Part shown: piece after piece, positions 52,002 to 60,591 of the stretch
How the letters are laid out: every line of letters starts with the position of its first letter
How positions within the stretch are numbered: position 1 is the first letter of the stretch
From: an uncultured Dyadobacter sp.
Lineage (GTDB): Bacteria; Bacteroidota; Bacteroidia; Cytophagales; Spirosomataceae
Assembly: GCF_946482605.1 (NCBI RefSeq)
Contig: NZ_CAMLSE010000015.1
Span: 62,001-126,000 of the forward strand
DNA: 64,000 nt
Direction: 5' to 3'
The notes under the pieces: model-generated
The model's database searches: none
Told to the model about the DNA's origin: nothing
The model's input: the letters and a program-made list of their open reading frames with translations, nothing else
Made by a program: the position numbers and the translations under genes

Positions 52002-52012
52002 AGTAATCAAAT

Positions 52013-52456
52013 TTACAAATTTCTGTATACTAAAAAGGCATCATAAAGAACATCTTTTTCGAACGTCAGCCACGTATTTTTGTACAAACCCAAGACGGTA
52101 AAGTGGTTTATGATCATTGACAGGTTGCTGGCGATGCTAATGCGATAAAGTCGCGTTCGCGCCTGGGTGCTGCCAGTAATTATCACTCTGGCAGCCGGAT
52201 ATTTGTCTGTAAATGCCAGTAATGTCGAGGCCACAGTGGCCAAAATCTTGACACTATCTCCGTTATCGGTGACGATCAGGTCGTCGAATTCCCCTGTATC
52301 CGAATTTTTGTCGCCAAAGCCAAGGTTAAAGTGATTTTCAAATTCGAATCGGGTGTAAATCACAATCTTTCTGATTTTGCCTTTTGGCCCTACGCTATCA
52401 AATTCGAAAGTTGTAAAGTCAGTCGAAATTTCGACATAGGAATACTTTTCCAGCAT
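52013..52456 (-). CDS. DUF6934 family protein
   Basis: The 147-residue protein matches the DUF6934 pattern of Bacteroidota: YSYVEISTDFTTFEFDSVGPKGKIRKIVIYTR, NLGFGDKNSDTGEFDDLIVTDNGDSVKILATVAS, then ALLAF-type FTDKYPAARVIITGSTQARTRLYRISI and an end with AFLVYRNL. Several copies per genome are usual. The function is unknown; the conserved TGSTxARTRLYR segment suggests a binding or catalytic pocket. It has an exact -7 promoter motif 36 bases upstream and is followed at 11 bases by a 50-residue ORF. Confidence 0.82.
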   Translation of the reverse strand: MLEKYSYVEISTDFTTFEFDSVGPKGKIRKIVIYTRFEFENHFNLGFGDKNSDTGEFDDLIVTDNGDSVKILATVASTLLAFTDKYPAARVIITGSTQARTRLYRISIASNLSMIINHFTVLGLYKNTWLTFEKDVLYDAFLVYRNL

Positions 52457-52491
52457 GAAGATGAAGAGGGTTAGTTAATTTGGATTGATGT

Positions 52492-52499
52492 CAAAATTA
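52492..52499 (-). promoter_or_regulatory. -7 promoter element for the DUF6934 unit
   Basis: TAATTTTG on the minus strand (complement of 52492-52499) matches TAnnTTTG and lies 35 bases before the DUF6934 ATG. The -33 element is not clear. Confidence 0.5.
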
Positions 52500-52568
52500 G
52501 CTAATCATCGTTGTGGGTTGAAGGCACGCCGATGCTCCTAACACATTCGTATGAGCCGTCTGATAAAT

Positions 52569-54137
52569 CTATTGCTTCAATACCACCGTCACCAGCCCCC
52601 GCGCCGGAACCTTCAACCCGGCCTTCAAACTCCCAACTTTCCCCTTTTTCATATCAACTCCTTTCTCCCCGGTAGTCAGATAAACTTCACCACTTTTTAC
52701 CTTAAATCCGTTAACCTCCGGCTTCAAAATCCGCTCTTCATTGGAATAATTAATCACTACCAAAACCAGCTCCTTCTCACCCGTATAAGCCGAAACCATT
52801 AGATCCTGCGCGATTTGTACAGGTGAGAGCCCGTCATTGCGGGTGATGTTCAGCCGATGCATTCCCGGGCGTACAAAGCGGCTGTAATGGCCCAGGGCCC
52901 AGAGGTTTTTGGTTGCGGTGATAGTGCCGTCAGTATATTCTTTGTTGGTGGGTTTGAGGGCAATAAGGTAGTATCGTGTGTCGAAATCGGGGTTGCCGGG
53001 TTCCCAGCTGTTCCAAAGCTGCCAGGCGGCGGCGTTACCGTAGACGAGGTCGTCGTGGATGACTTTGGAGAGAAATAATGCGCAGTCGATGGCGGGGATC
53101 CGGCCGGTTTTGCCCTCGCGGTAGCCGTCGGCGAGCATGGAGTATTCGGTTTGCCAGAAGGTGGCGCCGTATTTGCGGGTGGTATCGGCTACGTGGCGGC
53201 GGATGGCGATGCGGGCGCTGTCACCTTTGTCGGTGAAGTAGCTGTGGCCGCCGATGATGGTTGGCAGGTGGTTCAGGTTGGTTAATGCAAGCTCGCTTTT
53301 CGGGTTGAAAAAGGCTTGCGTTTGTTGGGTGGCGTTACCGGTTCTGGTGTACAGAAAATCGAGTTGCGCGGCTTCGGTGAGCAGTATTTTCGACTTCGAA
53401 TGGGTGGCGGTCAATGAGCTGTCGAGCGACTGGGCGACGCGGGCGATTTCGTCGTTTCGCCACGGACTGCCTTCCTGCTTGGCGCCCTGGCCGGGCGCGT
53501 GGTACCAGTCCCATTGCGGCTCGTTCACCGGACTGATGTAATTGAAATGCAACCCTTCCTCGTCAAAATGCTTCAAAACGGTTGCCAGAAAGCTGGCATA
53601 GTCGCCATAATGCATCGGTTTCAGATTGGAGACGTAATCTTTGTCCGTTTTATAACCCAACCCGTTCTTTGTAAACTGAACCGGCGGTGTGTTGGAGAAT
53701 GCGATGAGGTTTTCAACACCATATTCCTTCGCTTTTTGGGTAAACCATACATAACCAGCCTGTTTCGACCAATCGTAAGTGCCGTCGGGCCTGAGGAAGC
53801 ATTCGACACGTTTGCGGAAGTCGGTAATGCCGCTGTTGTCGCCTTGCTCGGCTGTGCCGCCACCGATGTTGAAACGCCAGGCGGAAAGCCCGATACCTTT
53901 GGGCGCACCGTCAGCATCAAATTCTTTGCTGAAAAGCCATTCGGCCATTTGCTCGCGATTTTGGGCAGGCCAGTTTCGGGCAATGCCTTCGGTAAACCAA
54001 GCCCCGGCGGCACCGAAGTTATCGATCTGTTGCGCTTTGTTTTTGAGATCGATCTTAATGACCAGCTCACGCGGTTTTTGGGCGCGAATGGAGAGGGTGA
54101 CAAGGAGTAAGTAGACAGTCAGCGATAACTTGTTCAT
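52569..54137 (-). CDS. Secreted GH30-type glycoside hydrolase
   Basis: The 522-residue protein has a signal peptide ending near LSIRAQ and an (alpha/beta)8 barrel plus beta domain of family GH30. The catalytic acid is Glu206 in ISPVNEPQWDW and the nucleophile Glu331 in FWQTEYSML. The C-terminal beta sandwich (ELVLVVINYSNEERIL) is typical. The nearest described types are endo-beta-1,6-galactanases and related GH30 enzymes; I cannot tell the exact linkage. It lies 27 bases after the NRAMP-like gene, so it may be transcribed with the oxoprolinase unit, although a functional link is not obvious. A TTG at 54143 is also possible as start. Confidence 0.85.
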   Translation of the reverse strand: MNKLSLTVYLLLVTLSIRAQKPRELVIKIDLKNKAQQIDNFGAAGAWFTEGIARNWPAQNREQMAEWLFSKEFDADGAPKGIGLSAWRFNIGGGTAEQGDNSGITDFRKRVECFLRPDGTYDWSKQAGYVWFTQKAKEYGVENLIAFSNTPPVQFTKNGLGYKTDKDYVSNLKPMHYGDYASFLATVLKHFDEEGLHFNYISPVNEPQWDWYHAPGQGAKQEGSPWRNDEIARVAQSLDSSLTATHSKSKILLTEAAQLDFLYTRTGNATQQTQAFFNPKSELALTNLNHLPTIIGGHSYFTDKGDSARIAIRRHVADTTRKYGATFWQTEYSMLADGYREGKTGRIPAIDCALFLSKVIHDDLVYGNAAAWQLWNSWEPGNPDFDTRYYLIALKPTNKEYTDGTITATKNLWALGHYSRFVRPGMHRLNITRNDGLSPVQIAQDLMVSAYTGEKELVLVVINYSNEERILKPEVNGFKVKSGEVYLTTGEKGVDMKKGKVGSLKAGLKVPARGLVTVVLKQ

Positions 54138-54164
54138 GGACAAAAGGCATTAGCAGGCTTTGAA

Positions 54165-55322
54165 TTAGAATACATTGAAACCCATGGCAAGCAAGATCAG
54201 TACCACGGCCCAACCCGCGATTTGAAGCATGGGCGAATGCCGATAACTGCCCATTAACCGCTGCTTTCGGCACGCGACAAGCAGGATCGCGAGGGCAACT
54301 GGCAGCACAAAGCCATTCAGAGTCCCCACAAAGACGAGCACCTTCACCGGCCGGCCGACGAGGAGGAAAATGAAGGTGGAAATGAGGATGAAAAGAATGG
54401 TAATGTAGGATTGATGTTTTTCGATCAGGGGATGAAACGATCTTAAAAACGAAATGGAAGTATAAGCTGCGCCAACCACGGAAGTAATGGCCGCCGCCCA
54501 GATCATCAGTCCGAAAAGCTGCTTTCCAAAGGTTCCGGCAGCATTTTCGAATACCGATGCGGCCGGATTGTCCGGGTTAATGCGCGCGCCGGCGAGGATG
54601 ATGCCGAGCGTGGCAAGGAAGAGCAGATAGCGGATCGTGGCCGTAATGAGAATGCCGGTTGATGCGCCGCGGTTAACCTCTTTCAACGCATTTTTCCCGT
54701 GTACGCCCGAGTCGAGGAGGCGGTGTGCGCCCGCGAATGATATGTACCCGCCCACGGTCCCGCCTACGAGCGTGAGGGTGGCGATCGCGTCGAATTTTTC
54801 AGGGAAGAAGGTGTGTTTTAATGCAATTTCCAATGGCGGGTGCGAGGTGAACGCGACGTAAAGAATGAGGGCTATCATCACGAAACCGAGAATTTTGGCA
54901 AAACTATCCATGACTTTACCGACTTCTTTGAAGAGGAAAATGCCGATGGCAATGGCCGCACTGATGACAGCGCCGGTTTGTACGCCGATGCCGGTCATGG
55001 CTTCGATGCCAAGGCCCGCACCGGCTACATTGCCGATGTTGAAGGCTAGTCCGCCGGATACGATCAGGAATGCGAGGAGGTAGCCCAGGCCAGGCAGCAA
55101 CTCGTTGGCCAGGTCCTGTGCGCGTTTGCCGGAAACGGTGACGATCTGCCAGATGTTGAATTGCACGGCGAGGTCTATCAATATGGATACCAGAATGATA
55201 AAGCCGAAGCTCGTCGCCAGCTTTTCGGTGAAGACGGTCGTTTGGGTCAGGAAGCCGGGGCCTACCGCGGAGGTAGCCATCAGGAATGCCGCACCCAGCA
55301 GGGCGTTTTTGTTTTTTGACAT
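54165..55322 (-). CDS. NRAMP-fold transporter without metal ligands, probable 5-oxoproline carrier
   Basis: The 385-residue protein has about eleven membrane helices of the NRAMP/APC fold. In metal-carrying NRAMPs helix 1 has DPGN and helix 6 has MPHN; here helix 1 reads SAVGPGFLTQTT and the helix 6 region GGYISFAGAHRLL, so both metal sites are absent. It begins 9 bases after the oxoprolinase gene and is surely co-transcribed with it. A similar NRAMP-like gene (ycsG) lies in the 5-oxoprolinase region of Bacillus subtilis. The combination suggests import of 5-oxoproline rather than manganese. This is inference; most databases would label it a divalent metal transporter. Confidence 0.82.
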   Translation of the reverse strand: MSKNKNALLGAAFLMATSAVGPGFLTQTTVFTEKLATSFGFIILVSILIDLAVQFNIWQIVTVSGKRAQDLANELLPGLGYLLAFLIVSGGLAFNIGNVAGAGLGIEAMTGIGVQTGAVISAAIAIGIFLFKEVGKVMDSFAKILGFVMIALILYVAFTSHPPLEIALKHTFFPEKFDAIATLTLVGGTVGGYISFAGAHRLLDSGVHGKNALKEVNRGASTGILITATIRYLLFLATLGIILAGARINPDNPAASVFENAAGTFGKQLFGLMIWAAAITSVVGAAYTSISFLRSFHPLIEKHQSYITILFILISTFIFLLVGRPVKVLVFVGTLNGFVLPVALAILLVACRKQRLMGSYRHSPMLQIAGWAVVLILLAMGFNVF

Positions 55323-55331
55323 TTTTAAAAT

Positions 55332-58300
55332 TTAAACACCATAACCCCCACCACCCGGAGTCTCGATAGTCAAAACATCCCCCTCATGCACTTCCAGACT
55401 ACAAATCCCGGGTAGTTCTTGACTTAAACCATTAGACATGAACATATGCCGCCCGCAAGCCCCATCGCCCCCGCCATTCATTCCGTAAGGTGCATACCGG
55501 CGGTGCTGGCCGAGCAACGTAACCTGCAATGGTGCCAGGAATTCCAGTTTCCGCACCATACCATCGCCACCTCGCCAGCGACCTCCGCCTCCGGAACCAC
55601 GACGAATCCCAAATTCCAGCAATCGCACCGGGTATTTTCGTTCCAGTTGCTCGGGGTCGGTAATGCGGGTGTTGGTCATATGCTGATGCACCGCCGAGCG
55701 GCCATGGAAGCCATTTCCAGCTCCCACACCACCGCCGATTGTTTCGTAATACCCAAATTGCGCATTGCCGAAAAGGAAATTGTTCATGGTCCCCTGACTG
55801 CAAGCCGCCAGCCCGAATGCTTTCAGTAAAGTATCGACCAGCCGCTGACTTACTTCCGTATTCCCGCCCACGACCGCCGGGCATCCCCGCGGATCATCCG
55901 AGAAGTGTGGGTGCAGAAAACTGTTTTCAGGCAGTTTGATCTCCACATCGCGCATTAAACCGTCATTCAAAGGGATTTCCTGATCTACCAAAAGTCTCAA
56001 AACGTACAGAATGGCACTGTACAGAATTGAAATATTTGCATTCAGGTTATTCGGATGAACGCACGATGTGCCGGTAAAATCAAACAGCTGCTTATTATCG
56101 GTAATACTGATTTTTACAACAATCCGATGATCATCGTCCAGTTGTTCCACAGCTTCAAAAAACTGTCCTTGCAGAGGCTCTAATGCATTCCGAAGCTGCG
56201 AAACGGCAGTTTGTTTCAGCATACCCATATATTTCCGGACCGTTTCCAATCCGTGATTTGCAATGAGTTTCAATAATTGTGTGCTGCCTTTTTTCAGCGC
56301 GGATAATGCGGCAATGATATCGGCCTCGTTGGACAGAAACGAACGGGTAGGATAGGGGCCACCGGTAAAAAGCTCCTGCAAAGCCTCCCATTGAAATTCG
56401 CCTGCTTTCACCAGGTATTGCGGCGCTATTACGACGCCTTCTTCGGCTAGACAAGTCGCGTCCGGCGGCATGGAGCCGGGCGTTTTGCCACCCACTTCCG
56501 CATGGTGCGCCCGGTTGATCACATAGCCGACGCACGTTCCATCCGCTGTAAATACCCCGGCTATCAAAGTAATATCCGGTAAATGTGACCCGCCGTAACG
56601 CGGGTGATTGGTGATCACCACATCGCCGGGGCCGATGCTGATGGCCTTGCGCACGAGGCGCCCGCATATGCCCATGCTGCCCAGGTGCACTGGAATGTGC
56701 TGCGCGTTTACTAGGAGTTCGCCGTCGGCGTCGAGCAATGCGCAGGAAAAGTCGAGGCGCTCTTTTACATTCACTGAAAATGCTGTCCGCTGCAACTGGA
56801 CGCCCATTTCGTCGGCGATGGCTTTGAAACGGTTGGTGAAAAGCTGCAATGCGACCTCCTCGCTTTGGCTGCTTGCTGCGGTTCCGGCGGATTCGGTTTT
56901 CCAGGCGATGGCGTCCTTTCCTCCCTGGATCACCAGTTTCCAGCCTTTTGGTAAATAGGTGGTCGAGGTGTTGTTAAGCAAAATCGCCGGGCCATCGATC
57001 CGGTGGCCCGGCAGCAGGTCGTCCCATTCGAATATTGCATTCTGCTCGATGCCGGGATATGCTGAAAATGGTTTGCTATTGACGGAGAAGGTAGTTTTTT
57101 CTCCATCGGTTATAACTGATAGCGATTCGCGGTGCGGGCTGGCCTCCTGTATTTTTACTTTAATACTTTCCAGTTCTACGACCGCATTGGCAGGATAGTA
57201 ACCGAACTGAATCCGATAGGTTTCTTCAAATGCATTGAGCGTTGCATTGCCCTGATAAGGTATTTCGAGTACGTTTTCCTGGCCTGCGAAACGAAGGTAC
57301 AGGTGGCAAAATATGGTTTCGAATGCGTCGATACCTTGTTTGGTCAAGATTTCTCCTGCCTGTTTTTCCAACGCCTCCTGCCATTCGCGGATGTTTGGCG
57401 CAGCTTCCGTCCACGGCGACACTATTTGCCTGGAAACAATGGTACTGATCAGCGCCTCGCCAATGCCCGCCGCACTGAAAAGACCGCCATCGTAAGGCAG
57501 TAGCACCGTGTCAATATCAAGCAGCTCCGCGAGCTGGCAGGCGTGCAGGCCGCCCGCGCCGCCGAAGGTAACGAGTGCGAATGCGTTTGGGTTAATGCCT
57601 TTTTCGACAGAAATCTTGCGGATGGCGTCGGCCATTTTTTCGTTGGCGATGCTTTCGAGGCCGGTCAGGATTTCCTGGTAACTCAGCAGGTTGCCGGTTT
57701 GGGACTGAATGACGGTTTGCAGTTCTTCCAGCCGGTTAATGGCCGCCGCAGGGTTTATGGGAATGCTGAACTTCGACGTTTCCAGCTTGCCAAGCAGTAA
57801 ATTCACGTCGGTAACGGTTAGCGGACCGCCTGCGCCATAGCAAGCCGGACCGGGTGACGCTCCCGCGCTTTCCGGGCCAACCTGTAATGAAAAACCATCG
57901 AACCAGCAAACCGAGCCACCGCCCGCCGCCACCGTTTCGATGGCCAGCGTAGGGTTATGGAATTCAATTCCGTCGATTTCGGTCACATATTTCAGTTCCG
58001 GCTGACCATCAATGAGCGCAGTATCCGTGCTCGTGCCGCCCATATCAAAGGTGATCGCCTTTTGAAAACCGAATTTCTGCGCAAAATTGGTCGCCGCGAC
58101 CATTCCTCCGGCTGGGCCGCTCAATAAACTGTCTTTCGCCCGGAAACCGCTCACTTCCGCAAGGCTGCCGGTGCTGGTCATTACTTGCAGGCTGCCGCCA
58201 TGCAATGCGCTGCGAATGCTGGACAAGTATTGGTCCAGGATTGGATCGAGGTATGCATTAACCACCGCGGTTTGCGTTCTGCGCAGGTAATGCGAGAATG

Positions 58301-59093
58301 GAAAGAGGTCCGAGGAGGCGGAAACGTAGCGGGCGCCATTGTCTCGAAAGTAGCCCGCCACCTGCTTTTCGTGTTCAGGGTTTTGGTAAGAATGCAGCAG
58401 CGATACTGCCACTGACTTGTAATCAGCAAGCCTTTTCCCGCCCTCGATTTGTGTTAATTTCAAATTTTCAATCACATTCCCGCCCGCATCCAGCCGCTCG
58501 TCGACTTCCAGTACATCGCTGTAAAGCAATTTTGGCTCAGGAATGTGAAGCTGAAAAAGGGAAGGTCGCTGCTGATTACCGATGTAGAGCAAATCTTTAA
58601 AACCCTTCGTAACGACAAGCAGCGTTTCAGCACCTTTTCGTTCCAGCAATGCATTGGTTCCTTTGGTTGTGCCTAATCGCATTGCAATTGGCGGTAACGG
58701 CTGATCGAGCGGCGTTCGGGTAAGCAAGCGGGCTGCGAGGATGGGCGCTTCTTCGCCCGTGGTTATTTCAAAATCGGCGGGCTGGGTGAATGCCAGATCG
58801 TCGGCTAGTAGGATCGTGTGTTGCTGCCGGTCGATGTGCACAATGCGGCTGGACTGGTCAGTTCCGTGCAGGCTGAATGTATAGTTCTTTAAAAGATCGC
58901 CATCATACGGCCACGCCGCTTGGAAATAGAATGTGGCCGGAGCTACTTTCTTCGTAATGCGTCCCCGAAGGCAGCTGGAACTGAGTACTTTGATACGGGT
59001 TTTGTCTCCGGCAGGGTCGATAGCGAGGCAGTCGGTGAACGTCCCGCCGGTATCGATCCAGATTTGCCAGGCGGGTGTTGGGGTGTTTTTCAA
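55332..59093 (-). CDS. 5-oxoprolinase/hydantoinase, fused A and B subunits
   Basis: The 1,253-residue protein joins the HyuA (ATPase, about 1-690) and HyuB (about 740-1253) parts of the hydantoinase/oxoprolinase family in one chain, as in eukaryotic OPLAH. HyuA landmarks are [48 protein letters not shown] and [18 protein letters not shown]. HyuB shows [29 protein letters not shown] and [18 protein letters not shown]. It should open 5-oxoproline to glutamate using ATP. The adjacent transporter and the hydroxyproline genes a few kb away support a role in amino acid use, but an activity on hydantoins cannot be ruled out. Confidence 0.9.
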   Translation of the reverse strand: MKNTPTPAWQIWIDTGGTFTDCLAIDPAGDKTRIKVLSSSCLRGRITKKVAPATFYFQAAWPYDGDLLKNYTFSLHGTDQSSRIVHIDRQQHTILLADDLAFTQPADFEITTGEEAPILAARLLTRTPLDQPLPPIAMRLGTTKGTNALLERKGAETLLVVTKGFKDLLYIGNQQRPSLFQLHIPEPKLLYSDVLEVDERLDAGGNVIENLKLTQIEGGKRLADYKSVAVSLLHSYQNPEHEKQVAGYFRDNGARYVSASSDLFPFSHYLRRTQTAVVNAYLDPILDQYLSSIRSALHGGSLQVMTSTGSLAEVSGFRAKDSLLSGPAGGMVAATNFAQKFGFQKAITFDMGGTSTDTALIDGQPELKYVTEIDGIEFHNPTLAIETVAAGGGSVCWFDGFSLQVGPESAGASPGPACYGAGGPLTVTDVNLLLGKLETSKFSIPINPAAAINRLEELQTVIQSQTGNLLSYQEILTGLESIANEKMADAIRKISVEKGINPNAFALVTFGGAGGLHACQLAELLDIDTVLLPYDGGLFSAAGIGEALISTIVSRQIVSPWTEAAPNIREWQEALEKQAGEILTKQGIDAFETIFCHLYLRFAGQENVLEIPYQGNATLNAFEETYRIQFGYYPANAVVELESIKVKIQEASPHRESLSVITDGEKTTFSVNSKPFSAYPGIEQNAIFEWDDLLPGHRIDGPAILLNNTSTTYLPKGWKLVIQGGKDAIAWKTESAGTAASSQSEEVALQLFTNRFKAIADEMGVQLQRTAFSVNVKERLDFSCALLDADGELLVNAQHIPVHLGSMGICGRLVRKAISIGPGDVVITNHPRYGGSHLPDITLIAGVFTADGTCVGYVINRAHHAEVGGKTPGSMPPDATCLAEEGVVIAPQYLVKAGEFQWEALQELFTGGPYPTRSFLSNEADIIAALSALKKGSTQLLKLIANHGLETVRKYMGMLKQTAVSQLRNALEPLQGQFFEAVEQLDDDHRIVVKISITDNKQLFDFTGTSCVHPNNLNANISILYSAILYVLRLLVDQEIPLNDGLMRDVEIKLPENSFLHPHFSDDPRGCPAVVGGNTEVSQRLVDTLLKAFGLAACSQGTMNNFLFGNAQFGYYETIGGGVGAGNGFHGRSAVHQHMTNTRITDPEQLERKYPVRLLEFGIRRGSGGGGRWRGGDGMVRKLEFLAPLQVTLLGQHRRYAPYGMNGGGDGACGRHMFMSNGLSQELPGICSLEVHEGDVLTIETPGGGGYGV

Positions 59094-59210
59094 AATTACT
59101 GATTTATGGAATGCAGGGTTTCAATTTAGCCAATTCGCGTCATAGAAGCGCTTTCTGTTAATTTGTTTTAATGATTTGTGCGTGGGATTGATGCGGCATT
59201 TGAGGGAACT

Positions 59211-59484
59211 AGGAGGCTCCTCCGGAGCCTGGGCTGTACGGTGGCAAATGGTTGCTAGAAACAGGGGGCCATTCTATGGCCGGAGTAATGCGTATGATTG
59301 GGCGGGAAGTGGGCGTGATAAATCTGTGTAGCGGTTTGTCGCGGTTGGCCCGCTAAGTACACGATTAATTTTGCTACCTGGACGTCTCCGGCTTTCGGGT
59401 CATTAAAAGTGTGGCACGAGTATAACCGCAGAGCGGTTCCCTGTTTCTAGGAATAATGGTGATACGACGTTCCGGGCCCCGGAG
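59211..59484. repeat. Extragenic inverted-repeat element, copy B
   Basis: This copy has the same order of parts as the element at 43853-44010. It has the opening GGAGGCTCCTCCGGAGCC (59212-59229), the arm GGTTGCTAGAAACAGGG (59250-59266), the complementary arm CCCTGTTTCTAG (59439-59450) and an ending CCCCGGAGGGGCC. The middle is about 100 bases longer. It occupies the 416-base gap between the oxoprolinase and AraC genes, in which I see no gene. Confidence 0.72.
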
Positions 59485-59509
59485 GGGCCTCCTTTCATCG
59501 TCTAGGCCA

Positions 59510-60382
59510 TTAAATATCACGAAACCCCTTTTGATATTCCCCTGGCGACATGCCGGTTGTCTTTTTAAATACCCGGTTGAAGTTTGTGACGTGGTCGAAA
59601 CCGGTCTGGTAGCAAATGTCTGCGAAGCTGTCGAACTTTCCGTTCAGGATAATCTTACATGCCTCGTTGATTCTCACCTCGTTCAGAAAGCTGACAAAGG
59701 TTTTGTCCGTATGTTTTTTGAAATAGCGGCAAAAGGCCTGAGGTGTCAGGTTGGCGATCTCTGAGATCTCGGCAAGGGAAATGTGCTTTTTATAATTGGC
59801 AACCAGATATTGGAAAATGCGGTCCATCCGAATCCCTTCCACCTCTGAAATAACCTGCTCGCTATTGCTGGTAGCAAGTGGTTTGAGGTCACGGGCAGTT
59901 GAAAACTGGTAGAGCAGCTTAATGAACGAGGCTACCCGCTGACTTTCTTTATTCTGAATGATCTCCGAAATGGTTTTCTGAATGCCTTCCCTCGCTTCTT
60001 CGGGAATCTGAAACCCATTGTGAACGCCGTTGACAAACCTCCTTATACTCGCCATCTCAGGAAGGCTCAGGATGTTTTGAGATAAATAATTCGGGTCAAA
60101 AAAAATGGATACTGAATGGATCTGCCGCGGTTCGTCGGGGTTGAAGTAGGAATCGTCGTTTTTAAAGATATGCGATTGATTAGCACCGATGATGTAAATG
60201 TCGCCCGACTCAAACCGCTGCATGTAATTGCCTGCTACGAGAATGCCGGAACCTTCCACGACCCATTCGATCTGCACTTCGCGGTGCCGGTGCAAATGCG
60301 GATAGTAATGCGGAAGAATTTCTTCCTGGACAACAATTGTACTTTCGCGTGAAACGGGAATGGTGAACTGGACGACTTTCAT
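59510..60382 (-). CDS. AraC family transcriptional regulator
   Basis: The 290-residue protein has an N-terminal cupin sensor domain (HYYPHLHRHREVQIEWVVEGSGIL, GDIYIIGANQSHIFKN) and two C-terminal AraC helix-turn-helix units (LAEISEIANLTPQAFCRYFKKHTDKTFVSFLNEVRI and FADICYQTGFDHVTNFNRVFKKTTGMSPGEYQKGF). The HRH cupin arrangement suggests a sugar or other small ligand. The frame is open to 60427; the ATG at 60382 (MKVVQFTIPVS) is the usual start. It may regulate the adjacent multidomain gene upstream on the same strand, or a distant target. Confidence 0.92.
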   Translation of the reverse strand: MKVVQFTIPVSRESTIVVQEEILPHYYPHLHRHREVQIEWVVEGSGILVAGNYMQRFESGDIYIIGANQSHIFKNDDSYFNPDEPRQIHSVSIFFDPNYLSQNILSLPEMASIRRFVNGVHNGFQIPEEAREGIQKTISEIIQNKESQRVASFIKLLYQFSTARDLKPLATSNSEQVISEVEGIRMDRIFQYLVANYKKHISLAEISEIANLTPQAFCRYFKKHTDKTFVSFLNEVRINEACKIILNGKFDSFADICYQTGFDHVTNFNRVFKKTTGMSPGEYQKGFRDI

Positions 60383-60488
60383 GTAATAAAAATAGTCAGA
60401 AACAGTAAGAATATGATTGGTGTCCAAGCCACTTAAATAACCCCGTCAGCAGAGTTGACGCGTGCCTGATCCCGTAAAAACAAAGCAT

Positions 60489-60529
60489 TCAGACCAGCGA
60501 GCGCAATTGCGGCCGCCCGCCGGTCTGAA
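60489..60529 (-). terminator. Hairpin after the PVC-type multidomain gene
   Basis: The arms 60489-60504 and 60514-60529 pair over 16 bases; the two non-Watson-Crick positions become G-U pairs only in a minus-strand transcript. A T-rich stretch follows after a short gap. It lies 62 bases past the stop codon. Confidence 0.65.
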
Positions 60530-60591
60530 CGATTATTGGTATACGCTAAACGCGTAGGAAGCTTGCTGTTTCAGGCTCTTGCGGCTGCATA

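Noticed and set aside
54165..55322. Straight annotation as a manganese/iron transporter
   Set aside because: The metal-binding DPGN and MPH motifs are missing and the gene is tied to oxoprolinase, so the label would mislead.
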